The notes under the pieces are model-generated. The model had not been told where the DNA came from and made no database searches. It worked only from the letters and a program-made list of their open reading frames with translations. A program made the position numbers and the translations under genes. Shown piece after piece: positions 1-8,334 of a stretch of DNA of 59,127 nt. Source of the stretch: Candidatus Thorarchaeota archaeon MP11T_1 (GTDB lineage: Archaea; Asgardarchaeota; Thorarchaeia; Thorarchaeales; Thorarchaeaceae); assembly GCA_002825515.1 (NCBI GenBank), contig PJET01000006.1, positions 1 through 59,127 on the forward strand. The letters run 5' to 3'. Every line of letters starts with the position of its first letter. Positions within the stretch are counted from its first letter, which is position 1.

Positions 1-1240
1 GCTGTTACGCTTTCGTTCGGGGATAGCTGCTTCTAAGCTCACCCCCAGACTGTCTTGGGCTCTCGACGCCCTTCTTCACCGCACTTATCTGGCACTTAGG
101 GACCTTAACCATACTCTCGGTTCTCCCCATCTCGGCCTGCCGAGCTTACCCCGGGCACCCGTCTCTTGCCGTCTACGGTTCATGCAGCTTCGGAGTTTTC
201 AGGATGGTGAAGGACTTGACGTCCCCCGGGCACATCCGAAAGTGCTCTACACCACATGATACCTCAAGCAAGGCTTGGCTGCGACCAACTTCGCGGAGAA
301 CGAGCAATCACCAGTCTAGATAAGCCTTTTACCCCTTCGCGCAGGTCAACGGAAAGAGTTGCACGTCATAACCCTATCGGGCCTCCACCGAGCTTTCGCC
401 CGGCTTCACCCTGCCCACGCCAAGATCGACTGGTTTCTCGTGTCATGGGAGTGACTTCACGCACTTTCACACGTCGCCCCTCACCCGAAGGCTGCGGGCT
501 TGTCGCTTTCGCTTCGTTTACAGTTTCTTACCTTATCCTCGCCACGCCCATGAACTCCCTGGCCCGTGTTTCAAGACGGATGAAGCTGACTCGATCCGCT
601 CGAGTCCTACAACGCAATCACTCGCGCTTCGTTCCCCGAGCATCTGCTCTTGTAACCAGCTTCCTTTGAGTAGACCAATGGTTTCAGGTGCTTTTCACCC
701 CGCTTCCGCGGCACTTTTCAACTTTCGCTCGCGCTACATAGTTTACTATCGGTTTGGCTGAGTATTTAGGCTTCACAGATTGCACCTGCGATATTCACGC
801 GAGACATCCAACCCGCGCTACTCTGGATCCTTAGACATGCCTGCACTTTACGCCTACGGGGGTGTCACCCTCTATGCCACATCGTTCCAGACGACTTCGG
901 CTTCATCTGCAGAGGCACTTGTCCAGGCCCTAACACCACATCTCCCCGTACTCATCGCACAGGGATTCAGTTTGGCCTATTCCCCTTTCGCTCGCTGTTA
1001 CTCAGGGAATCACTTTTGTTTTCTCTTCCTGCTCGTACTAAGATGCTTCAGTTCCGAGCGTTCCCATTCGAGATTTGACCCTCGAACAGTATAGGGTATT
1101 AGCCTATACTCGGAAGTCCTATTCGGGAACCCTGGGTTCACAGACTTCATGCGTCTACCCCAGGCATTTCGCTGCTTGTCACGCCCTTCATCGGCTAGCC
1201 AACCAAGTCATCCACCACTGGCCGTTTAGCGAATCGCAAA
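1..1240 (-). rRNA. 23S ribosomal RNA, 5' part (cut by window edge)
   Basis: The reverse complement reads as the 5' third of a large-subunit rRNA. It has the conserved opening that corresponds to the GGTGGATGCCTTGGC region (plus-strand 1200-1230) and the GAACTGAAGCATCTTAG motif (around 1040-1055). The 5' end is placed near 1240 by this conserved start and is accurate only to tens of bases. The 3' two thirds lie outside the window, so a following 5S gene cannot be judged. No 16S gene or tRNA is found upstream. The upstream side holds a structured RNA candidate and an RNase PH gene on the same strand, so the 23S gene appears unlinked from 16S or at least not preceded by it. Protein-like reading frames inside this stretch are not genes. 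Confidence 0.96.
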
Positions 1241-1360
1241 TCTACTCATGTGTTGACACAGTATTACCTGTTGTCCACTCAATGTGAACATGATTATCAC
1301 TAATCATGCCAAGGAGTTATTGTAGTAACATTTCCCTACAATTAAATTAATTTGATCAGT
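1241..1360 (-). promoter_or_regulatory. 23S rRNA leader and probable promoter
   Basis: The stretch between the 23S 5' end and the structured RNA candidate contains an AT-rich TTAATTTAATTG element (minus strand, around 1340-1352). It is a plausible TATA box for a separate 23S transcript. The remaining roughly 100 bases would be the pre-rRNA leader that pairs with the 3' flank during processing. The matching 3' flank is outside the window, so the processing stem cannot be tested here. Confidence 0.4.
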
Positions 1361-1361
1361 G

Positions 1362-1690
1362 TACCTCCATCCTCTGCAGTCCACGCGTCTGACTCTCCAT
1401 GACACACTTCACAGAGTCTTCGACGTTGACGGTCCTTCACCAGGAATGGTACCATTCTCATGACCTGGTCCCGATGAACCTTCGTTCAGTGTTCAAGAAC
1501 TCTGAACTCCAGACCTAACGCTAGCGCACAACACTTTTGGTGAGCGCTCCGCCAGCCTAATTTGCTGGTGATTTAAAGCTTGCTATACGTCGAGGGTAGT
1601 AACCGTCACCGGTGCCACCAGAAACAGCCTCACGACGTTTACGTCGCATAAGACCTTCTCTTCGACGAAGAACACATTATTTCCTCCACT
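1362..1690 (-). ncRNA. unassigned structured RNA candidate upstream of 23S
   Basis: About 320 bases without a usable reading frame, clearly richer in GC than the flanks. The stretch is packed with perfect hairpins: 1386-1425 (GACTCT/AGAGTC plus CGTC/GACG), 1484-1507 (GTTCAG/CTGAAC with an inner GTT/AAC), 1523-1548 (AGCGC/GCGCT), 1552-1568 (CCAGC/GCTGG), 1633-1646 (CGACG-TTTA-CGTCG) and 1659-1671. A TATA-like TTTATAC lies just upstream on the minus strand (about 1698-1704). Size and structure would suit an archaeal RNase P RNA or SRP RNA. However, I could not find the RNase P CR-I/CR-V signatures or the SRP GGAA-loop helix 8, so no identity is given. The strand is inferred from the TATA box and from the same-strand neighbours. 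Confidence 0.5.
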
Positions 1691-1732
1691 ATTTGCGTAT
1701 AAAGCTTTTGTCAGAGGCGACATTTTCAAGCT

Positions 1733-2440
1733 CTATTTCACTAACAACACCTTATTTTGAGCCTCAATGAGATTTGAAATGCCCTTTGTTGCAAGATCCA
1801 ACATCTCATTCATAATATCACGGCCAAAAGTGGCTCCTTCTGCGGTTCCTTGAATTTCAACAAAATCATTCCCACGCATAACGATGTTCATATCAACATC
1901 AGCCTGAACATCCTCAAGATAACAGAGATCAAGCAAGACCTCGTTTTTAATTACTCCAACACTAACAGCAGCAACGTTGTCAGATATAGGACTTTTAGAT
2001 ATCATTTCCATATCAATCATGTATTGAACTGCATCGCAGAGTGCAACATATGCACCTGTGATTGATGCAGTGCGTGTCCCACCATCAGCTTGGATGACAT
2101 CACAGTCTATTCGGATAGTGTTTTCTCCGAGTTGAGTCATATCAACTGAGGTCCTTAGTGACCGTCCAATCAGTCTTTGAATTTCTTGTGTTCTACCACT
2201 GACTTTGTATCGATTCATACGGTCATCTGTAGAGCGTGGTAGCATCCCATACTCAGCCGTCACCCATCCCTGCCCCTTGCCATTGAGCCAGCCGGGAACT
2301 CCTTCCTCAACTGTTGCAGTGCAAATGACTTTAGTCTCTCCAGTTGTGATCAGGACTGACCCCTCTGGATGCTTGAGGAAATTTCGTGTGAATTCAATGG
2401 GTCTGAGCTCGTCATTGACCCTACCATCTACTCTGGGCAT
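1733..2440 (-). CDS. rph: ribonuclease PH (bacterial-type Rph)
   Basis: A 235-residue protein with the length and full signature set of bacterial RNase PH, the phosphate-dependent 3'-5' exonuclease that trims tRNA 3' ends. Seen in the sequence: an N-terminal R-x-DGR-x3-ELRP segment, VEEGVPGWL, the [14 protein letters not shown] block, [16 protein letters not shown], and [19 protein letters not shown] with the catalytic and phosphate-binding residues, then a C-terminal QGTAEGATF. The archaeal exosome subunit Rrp41 is a distant relative but lacks the EYGMLPRST and [12 protein letters not shown] blocks, so Rph is the better name. It lies upstream of the structured RNA and the 23S gene on the same strand. 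An RNA-processing role next to RNA genes is suggestive only. ATG start; no clear Shine-Dalgarno. Confidence 0.92.
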   Translation of the reverse strand: MPRVDGRVNDELRPIEFTRNFLKHPEGSVLITTGETKVICTATVEEGVPGWLNGKGQGWVTAEYGMLPRSTDDRMNRYKVSGRTQEIQRLIGRSLRTSVDMTQLGENTIRIDCDVIQADGGTRTASITGAYVALCDAVQYMIDMEMISKSPISDNVAAVSVGVIKNEVLLDLCYLEDVQADVDMNIVMRGNDFVEIQGTAEGATFGRDIMNEMLDLATKGISNLIEAQNKVLLVK

Positions 2441-2564
2441 AGGAACGCATTGGCAAATCGACTATTAATTAGTGTCGGGACTCATATTAGATAGTTTTAT
2501 TGACGTTTGCCCCTCTGGGAGTGTTGTCAGAATGCACTAGAGAACATTGGAGAGGAAGAAGGAG

Positions 2565-3596
2565 ATGCCAGACGTACGAAAACGGTTTACAGATGCACTG
2601 AAAGACACAGTCAATGAATGGAAACACAATAAGAGTGTCAAGGGCATCTTTGTTTACGGGTCGTATGTGAGAGGAACAGCAACCGCAAATTCGGACTTGG
2701 ATATATGCATTGTTTGGGATGCTGATGAGGCGCCAGTGAGACTGATGTCCACACATAAAGAAGTGCTGGTCGATATGGTCTTCATGACAGTCAAAGAAGT
2801 TGAGGGCGTTTTTGATGGGATTACGAAAGATGTTACGAAAATATCAGAAGTCATCAATCGTTTGAAAAATTCTCTCGTGATGCATGATAAAGATGGATTG
2901 GTAAATGATTGGCAAAAGAAAGCAGCCAATTATGTATGGTCTGAAGAGTCTGTTTCACAGGTTAAGAAATTGGCAATGGAATATTTGGAGAGAGCAAAAA
3001 GATTCGTTGAAGATGATGAAGCGCCAAGTGCAATTTTTGAGATGCGTGAGGGTATATTCAATCTTGGTCGGATGATTCTCATGGTGAACAATAACTTTCT
3101 GATACTCAAACCAGCTGAGGTCTTAACCGAAGTCAGAATGCTCGACCCTATGACCTATTCATTGTTCCTAAGAGCGTTCAAATTGAAAGGTATGGATGAA
3201 CCCAAACTCTTGGCTGTTCTTAATGACTTACGTCAGTGGTTAGATATTGCCGAATCAAGAATGGGTGATGTGAAACTTGATGAGCAGGCATTATTAGCCA
3301 CAGGAATCTTATCACAAGCTCAGAGAGAGTATCATGGATCGTTAGGACTGACATACAATGGGGACTATGAGTTAGCAGTTCTTGAGATGCGCCAAGCAGC
3401 GTGTTCTCTTGGAAGAGCACTCATCACAATCAAGGAATTCTCAAGTTTCGTGGATGGTATATTCATGGACCAACTTAGTGAAACTGAACCTGGCTTCTAT
3501 GAAGAAATACTAGTTGAACATGGGGCTTATGATATCCTTCCAAAAGAGATAACGAGGATTATTGGAGAAGCTCAGTTCATTGCACAGCGGCTCTAA
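2565..3596 (+). CDS. MNT-type nucleotidyltransferase-fold protein
   Basis: The N-terminal region, about the first 100 residues, is a minimal nucleotidyltransferase fold. GSYVRGTATANSDLDICI supplies the GS-x-RG loop and the metal-binding DLD aspartates, with a third candidate acid in the following VDMV strand. The rest, about residues 120-343, is helical and contains two similar helical segments, each with an E-MR-x3-LGR motif (around 170 and 285), like HEPN-type helical modules. Fused or paired MNT-HEPN proteins are known as nucleotide-transferring toxin-antitoxin or antibiotic nucleotidyltransferase systems. Whether this one is such a system is not shown. The chosen ATG follows GGAAGAAGGAG. 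A TTG 18 bases upstream is an alternative start. Confidence 0.75.
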   Translation: MPDVRKRFTDALKDTVNEWKHNKSVKGIFVYGSYVRGTATANSDLDICIVWDADEAPVRLMSTHKEVLVDMVFMTVKEVEGVFDGITKDVTKISEVINRLKNSLVMHDKDGLVNDWQKKAANYVWSEESVSQVKKLAMEYLERAKRFVEDDEAPSAIFEMREGIFNLGRMILMVNNNFLILKPAEVLTEVRMLDPMTYSLFLRAFKLKGMDEPKLLAVLNDLRQWLDIAESRMGDVKLDEQALLATGILSQAQREYHGSLGLTYNGDYELAVLEMRQAACSLGRALITIKEFSSFVDGIFMDQLSETEPGFYEEILVEHGAYDILPKEITRIIGEAQFIAQRL

Positions 3597-3641
3597 GCTA
3601 GATTGATTAGGTGGATTTTGATTTTAGAAACAGTGTTGTCC

Positions 3642-4211
3642 ATGCATGATGTTGAAATATTGAAGCTGTTGAGTGTTACTTTAACTAGAGACAAACAGAG
3701 TCTACTTGAAGACGAGCTTCGAAAATATGGAGATGCGACTAACTGGACAATAAAACAAATACTAAAGCAAAGGCTTTCATCAAAATCAAGAACTATCGAG
3801 GTGTTACTGGATAACTTCTCAATTAAGTTTGACAAGAGACGTAGCTATCTCGAAGATGTGGTGAAGACTGCAAACGCGGAGATTACTAAGCACAGAAAGC
3901 TCGCTGAAACTATCCGTAGTATGAAAGACAAGACTCCATTTTTCAAACCAGGTCGACTGATTTTTTCGCAGCCCATAGTTCGGTTGAGCGACAAGGCGGT
4001 TACACTTACTCTCTCCGATGGGAGCGTACTTCCAATACCCTTCGACAAACGTAGTAGAAATCGAGTTGCGGATAAGATATCAGCAATCCTCAGGGGAACG
4101 AAAGAGGGAGACCTCAATAGAAACTATGACCGTATTAGAATCACATGGAACAGAGAGGGATTCGCAGATATTGACATTAGAGTTAGAAAACAGGATTCAA
4201 TGAACAATTAG
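3642..4211 (+). CDS. hypothetical protein with basic helical N-terminus
   Basis: A protein of about 189 residues that I do not recognise. The N-terminal two thirds are predicted helical and strongly charged (many K, R, E). The C-terminal part has a beta pattern around DKAVTLTLSDGSVLPIPFDKRSR, followed by an ITWNREGFADIDIRVRK strand pair. No cysteine pairs, no signal peptide and no membrane span are present. It follows the nucleotidyltransferase gene by under 50 bases on the same strand, so co-transcription is likely. The ATG is preferred over an in-frame TTG at 3603, which would add 13 hydrophobic residues without a better ribosome-binding site. Confidence 0.6.
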   Translation: MHDVEILKLLSVTLTRDKQSLLEDELRKYGDATNWTIKQILKQRLSSKSRTIEVLLDNFSIKFDKRRSYLEDVVKTANAEITKHRKLAETIRSMKDKTPFFKPGRLIFSQPIVRLSDKAVTLTLSDGSVLPIPFDKRSRNRVADKISAILRGTKEGDLNRNYDRIRITWNREGFADIDIRVRKQDSMNN

Positions 4212-4212
4212 A

Positions 4213-5100
4213 TTACAGTGAAGGAGTCCATGAAACTACAGAACCGGATAAGTCAGCAGTATATATTATTGTTCCATCCAAGGACCAAACTATTGACGAT
4301 ATTCCTGTCACTAGTTGACCGGTAGCCACTTCTTTGTTATTCTCTAAAGACCAGATTCGAATCGTACGGTCCCAGCTTGTTGAGGCGAGATATTGTCCGG
4401 TGGGGTCCACAGAGAGTGCGCTGGTAATGTCTGAATGTCCTGACACCTTTGATATGTCGTTGGTATTGGTAATATTGACATGGACTATTTCTCCACTTTG
4501 AAGTCCTAGGAAAACAATTGAACCATCTGGCGCGATTGTCATTGACCTTATGCGATCCTCCTGTTTTACTAAGGTCTTTTCAGACTCATAGGATGATAAA
4601 TCCCATAATCTACATGTCCCATCGTATGATGCTGTCACAAGTTTTTGGTCTTCATCAATTAGTGCTATGCCAGAGATATCAGAGTTGTGAGCTTGAAGGT
4701 TTCTAATGCTCTTTAGACTACGTAATGAAAATACTTTCACCATTCCATCACGGGAGCCTGATGCACCTTTTCCTAGCTTTAAGGAAACAGAAAGAGCTTT
4801 CACTTCTGATGGGTGTTTGAGAACAAGAGTTTCTTCAGGATTTTTAACATTCCATAATCGGGTAGTTTGGTCCCAGCTGCATGAAAGAATTGCATTTGAA
4901 GTACCTGCAAAGGATACATCAGTGACTGCACCATCATGACCAGTAATTCCTCGTTTTGTTTTTCCTGACTTGGGATCAATAAGAAGTATTTCTGAGTCCA
5001 TTTTTCCACAGGCAATCAAGTTTCCTTTGGGAGATATCGAAATACTTGTCAGTGGGGAAGGGGAACTATCAGTTGGTCTATAGAGGTCTAGCTTCTCCAA
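4213..5100 (-). CDS. stand-alone WD40 beta-propeller protein
   Basis: A 295-residue protein made entirely of WD40 repeats of about 40 residues, enough for one seven-bladed propeller. Blade-ending motifs are visible as TTRLWNV (around 85), MVKVFSL (around 125), TCRLWDL (around 167), RTIRIWSL (around 250) and a final VVSWTP. GH dipeptides begin several blades (GHDGAV, AHNSDI, GHSDIT). No signal peptide, membrane span or extra catalytic domain is present, so it is probably a cytosolic protein-interaction scaffold. WD40 proteins with this regular architecture are typical of eukaryotes and patchy in archaea. It is convergent with the preceding gene; the stop codons are almost adjacent. Confidence 0.88.
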   Translation of the reverse strand: MEKLDLYRPTDSSPSPLTSISISPKGNLIACGKMDSEILLIDPKSGKTKRGITGHDGAVTDVSFAGTSNAILSCSWDQTTRLWNVKNPEETLVLKHPSEVKALSVSLKLGKGASGSRDGMVKVFSLRSLKSIRNLQAHNSDISGIALIDEDQKLVTASYDGTCRLWDLSSYESEKTLVKQEDRIRSMTIAPDGSIVFLGLQSGEIVHVNITNTNDISKVSGHSDITSALSVDPTGQYLASTSWDRTIRIWSLENNKEVATGQLVTGISSIVWSLDGTIIYTADLSGSVVSWTPSL

Positions 5101-5168
5101 ACTGAATCACCAAAGAATTGGTACCAATCAATATTCAGAGTAGGTTCGGTTTAAAGGTGTGTAACATT

Positions 5169-6158
5169 CTAATCTCTCTTTACCTTTGCATAGATTATCG
5201 GGATTGATAGAGCTATTGCAATTACTGTCACTATGATAAGAAGTATGGGTGGGTCTAGCTGATATTCTGTGTTATTATAAGCCGCTTCTACAATAAAGAC
5301 TTCCAAGACTTCCCCGACCGTTTCAAGACTTTCAGCGCTGCACTTGTCAGGTGTGTCCTCAAGTGTGTGCCAATAGTAGGGGAATGGGTATTGGATTATG
5401 TCGACAGCTGGGATGCCAACATCAAGAAAGGGTCTATGATCATCGAGTACTGAACCACCGCTAGAGTCAATGAATGTGTCATTATGTCCCAAATGTTCAG
5501 CAATATTCCATATAGAGTTTTGAAGAGAAGTCGTGGAACTGCGTTCACGAGGCAAATAGAGATTGGTATCGCCTACCATGTCTACTAAAACCATAGCATG
5601 AATTGAATCTATACGGTCTGCGGTCAACTGAGAAACATAGTATGAGGATCCTTGGATCCAATCCCATCCTGAAATTCCTCCTGAGTCTTCTGCATCAAAG
5701 AGAACAATCTCTATGGAGGACCGAGTGTCATTTGAAAGGACACTCGCTAGTTCTAAAAGAACTGCAACACCGCTTGCACCATCATTTGCTCCAACACCAG
5801 ATCCAGAATCTGAGAGTCCTGGAGGTCGTGTATCATAGTGCGCTCCAAGAATGATTGGCGAATTGTTGTGTGAGTTCCAAGTTGCAATGATGTTTACACA
5901 ATCGACATTATTGTAAGTGAAATTCTGAAATTTAATATCCCATCCAAAGGATTCGAGTGTTTCAGCTATCATAGTTCTGCAAAGACTAAGATTATCCGAA
6001 CCGGGCGGACGAGGGCCAAAATCACACTGGTCTATCAGATACGAGTATGCATCTGACCCATTGAACAAGGGAGTGTGGGAGATTTGTTGAACATTAATTG
6101 GATTCACAGAAAGACCAACTAATAAGAGCACAATCAATCCAGCATTCAGGCATTTCAT
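5169..6158 (-). CDS. membrane-anchored M28-family zinc peptidase / glutaminyl-cyclase-like protein
   Basis: A 329-residue extracellular enzyme: N-terminal signal peptide (about 1-24), catalytic domain, and a C-terminal membrane anchor (about 305-325) ending in KVKRD. The M28 metal ligands can be traced: H107 in GAHYDT, D126 in GANDGASG, E157 in DAEDSGG, D193 in VDMVGD and H264 in YWHTLEDTPD. The GPRPPGS start and the LDDHRPFLDVGIPAVD...PFP..WHT stretch resemble glutaminyl-peptide cyclotransferases, which share the fold. The product could therefore be either an aminopeptidase or a pyroglutamate-forming cyclase. Several N-x-S/T sequons suit a surface protein. A role in peptide processing outside the cell is inferred. 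Confidence 0.85.
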   Translation of the reverse strand: MKCLNAGLIVLLLVGLSVNPINVQQISHTPLFNGSDAYSYLIDQCDFGPRPPGSDNLSLCRTMIAETLESFGWDIKFQNFTYNNVDCVNIIATWNSHNNSPIILGAHYDTRPPGLSDSGSGVGANDGASGVAVLLELASVLSNDTRSSIEIVLFDAEDSGGISGWDWIQGSSYYVSQLTADRIDSIHAMVLVDMVGDTNLYLPRERSSTTSLQNSIWNIAEHLGHNDTFIDSSGGSVLDDHRPFLDVGIPAVDIIQYPFPYYWHTLEDTPDKCSAESLETVGEVLEVFIVEAAYNNTEYQLDPPILLIIVTVIAIALSIPIIYAKVKRD

Positions 6159-6196
6159 TGTAGAACCTACCGATGTATATGTACCTATGAAGGTTT

Positions 6197-7426
6197 TCAG
6201 TTTGGTGAAATGAGATGAGACTGAACTACTTGTTTAATGATTGTTGGAAACTCTCGTGGTAATCTTTTGAGAATAATATAGGGAATGTCTGCATAACCAA
6301 TCTCACCACGAGCCACCATTGTCATTATCTCCGATGCTAATTTGTGTCCATTAACTCTTGGTAGAATAAAATCTGCAAGTGAGGGCCCTCTAACTCCAAC
6401 TCGGGTAGCTAATGCAAAATTAGCTGAGAATTCCTTGAAACATAGGTCTTGGTATGTGGAAAGCGTCGCTTCATCATACCGATTTTCGTCATATGCTCTG
6501 TTAATGACCGAAGCTGCAAACTCACCTGATTTCATTGCGTAGGCAATGCCTTCACCCATAAGTGGGTCTACAAACCCTGCAGCATCTCCAATTAGGATTG
6601 CACGCTGTGTCACATTCTTACTACCAAGACCATCTCCACCAAGGAAGAAGGTTCTTCTCTTCTCAAGATTTAGACCAACACCGATACGCTTCTCTACACT
6701 CTTGCAAAATGAATCAAATCGTGGTCTAAGAGAGCGCATATGTACCCCAGCTCCTGCAATCCCAATCGCCAGGTGTTCCTTTTTTGGAAAAACCCAACCA
6801 TAGCTAACTCGACCTTCAACTGGGCTGACTTCGAGGATAGTTGGATTTCCTCCTGTAGCCTTTAGCACACCCGACTCTCCAACATAGAAGTCAGTTTCCA
6901 TTCCAAGCCCGACTTTAGTCAAATCCTTCCGTTTTGGTCGTAGTCCCAACGCTCTACTCACAATGGAGTTCACTCCATCAGCCCCAAGGAGGTATTTTGT
7001 TTTGAACTCGGTTCCGTCTGCAAGTCTAACATATGCTGTGTCTGATGATACTGATGCATTGGTGACTAGCGAGTTTTCAATAAGTTCTGCTCCCGCATCA
7101 TTTGCTCGTCTAGCAAGGAACTCATCAAATCGGTCGCGAAAAACTGTAATTCCAATTATCTTGTCTGAAACAAACTCGGTTACCTGTCCATCATGCAAGA
7201 GGAACCTAAGTCCGAATATGCGTTGTTCAACTAAATTACGAGGCAGCTGACCACGAATTAGATGGAGCCCTCGATACATTACAGCTCCTCCACAAGGCTT
7301 CTCTCGTGGTAGCTTGAATTTTTCAAGTAACAATGTTTTGAGGCCCTTTTTTGCACAATCATGGGCAGCAATAGAGCCCGCAGGACCTGCGCCAACAACA
7401 ATGACATCGTATGTCAAAGATACCAT
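6197..7426 (-). CDS. geranylgeranyl reductase family flavoprotein
   Basis: About 409 residues starting with a Rossmann FAD-binding motif VIVVGAGPAGS, followed by LLEKFKLPREKPCGG, the PCGG signature of geranylgeranyl reductases. A second FAD block, ILIGDAAGFVDPLMGEGIAYA, lies around residue 285. In archaea this family saturates the geranylgeranyl chains of ether lipids; some members act on other polyprenyl compounds. The ATG at 7426 is chosen because GGAGG lies just upstream and the FAD motif follows within 10 residues. A longer frame opens at 7510 and would overlap the methyltransferase gene. It is the last gene of a three-gene minus-strand run with the two DNA methyltransferases; that link may be only transcriptional. 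Confidence 0.88.
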   Translation of the reverse strand: MVSLTYDVIVVGAGPAGSIAAHDCAKKGLKTLLLEKFKLPREKPCGGAVMYRGLHLIRGQLPRNLVEQRIFGLRFLLHDGQVTEFVSDKIIGITVFRDRFDEFLARRANDAGAELIENSLVTNASVSSDTAYVRLADGTEFKTKYLLGADGVNSIVSRALGLRPKRKDLTKVGLGMETDFYVGESGVLKATGGNPTILEVSPVEGRVSYGWVFPKKEHLAIGIAGAGVHMRSLRPRFDSFCKSVEKRIGVGLNLEKRRTFFLGGDGLGSKNVTQRAILIGDAAGFVDPLMGEGIAYAMKSGEFAASVINRAYDENRYDEATLSTYQDLCFKEFSANFALATRVGVRGPSLADFILPRVNGHKLASEIMTMVARGEIGYADIPYIILKRLPREFPTIIKQVVQSHLISPN

Positions 7427-7503
7427 GAACCTCCATTGGGTTCTTTGAAGACATTCAGAGCCGAACCCGGTAATTTCTCGTAAATATGTTGAACTATTTA
7501 GCT

Positions 7504-8334
7504 TTAGCATTGATTCATAATGAACTCAAAAGTATCATTAGTGGAGTGGATGTCCGCTCCTATCTTTTCTCGAATCACTTGTTCATAAGCTGGATTGATC
7601 TCATAACCAATTGAGTTCCGTCCTAACTCACGAGCAACCTTGAGTGTTGTTCCACTACCAGCAAATGGATCAAGAACCGTATCACCAACAAAGGAATACA
7701 ATCGAATGCATCTTCGGGGAAGTTCCTCAGGAAATGGTGCAGGGTGACTTTCTTGTTTAGCAGAAGCTGTTTGAAAGTCCCAAATTGAGTTCTGAACCCA
7801 ATCTGTAAATTCGCTATGTGTTATCGAAGATGCCTTTTTGATTTCTTTCTCAATGGGCGGTCTCCTTCCGCTCTTTGAAAATACAATAATCCATTCATAT
7901 GGATATGTGGATAGAAGATTTGGAGGGTATGGATAAGAACCCCAAGAACTGAATCTAGCAGACTTTCGTTTATCCCAGATATACAATGAGTGAAAATACA
8001 TAGTTCCAAGCGAATTCATGAATTTCTCAAGATCAGGTAAGACAGTTTTTGTGACCCTACGATTAAACTTAGTTTTCTTTCCTGTGAGCAGAATGGGCAT
8101 GATGTTGATGATAAGCTTTCCATCTGGAACTAGCTTCTTCACACACTCTCGAAAGACATCACAAATGGATTTGAAATATTCATCATAATTCGTGGATGTT
8201 TGCCCAATCCCTCTTTCGTCACCGTAATCCTTCAAGTTCCAATAAGGAGGTGAAGTCACAACAAGATGGACAGATGAGTCCTGTACTTCATTCATACTTG
8301 TGCTATCACCAATCACGACCATATGGTGAGTCAA
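7504..8334 (-). CDS. DNA methyltransferase, beta-type motif order
   Basis: 276 residues. Motif IV, TSPPYW, lies near the N-terminus (27-32) and the AdoMet-binding motif DPFAGSG near the C-terminus (222-228), preceded by HPAPFPEELPRRCI. This order is that of beta-class amino methyltransferases, which modify cytosine N4 or adenine N6. The presumed target-recognition part is the middle segment (about 85-200). The TTG start overlaps the TGA stop of the upstream methyltransferase; an ATG lies four codons further in. The tight coupling with a second methyltransferase suggests that both serve one recognition system. No restriction endonuclease was recognised next to them. Confidence 0.88.
   Translation of the reverse strand: MTHHMVVIGDSTSMNEVQDSSVHLVVTSPPYWNLKDYGDERGIGQTSTNYDEYFKSICDVFRECVKKLVPDGKLIINIMPILLTGKKTKFNRRVTKTVLPDLEKFMNSLGTMYFHSLYIWDKRKSARFSSWGSYPYPPNLLSTYPYEWIIVFSKSGRRPPIEKEIKKASSITHSEFTDWVQNSIWDFQTASAKQESHPAPFPEELPRRCIRLYSFVGDTVLDPFAGSGTTLKVARELGRNSIGYEINPAYEQVIREKIGADIHSTNDTFEFIMNQC

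Noticed and set aside
256..1287. Three plus-strand protein frames
   Set aside because: They lie inside the 23S rRNA gene, antisense to it, and have low-complexity rRNA-derived sequence.
1362..1690. Assignment as RNase P RNA or SRP RNA
   Set aside because: Neither the GAGGAAAGUC / ACAGAA pair of RNase P nor the GGAA-loop helix of SRP RNA could be found, so the region is left unassigned.
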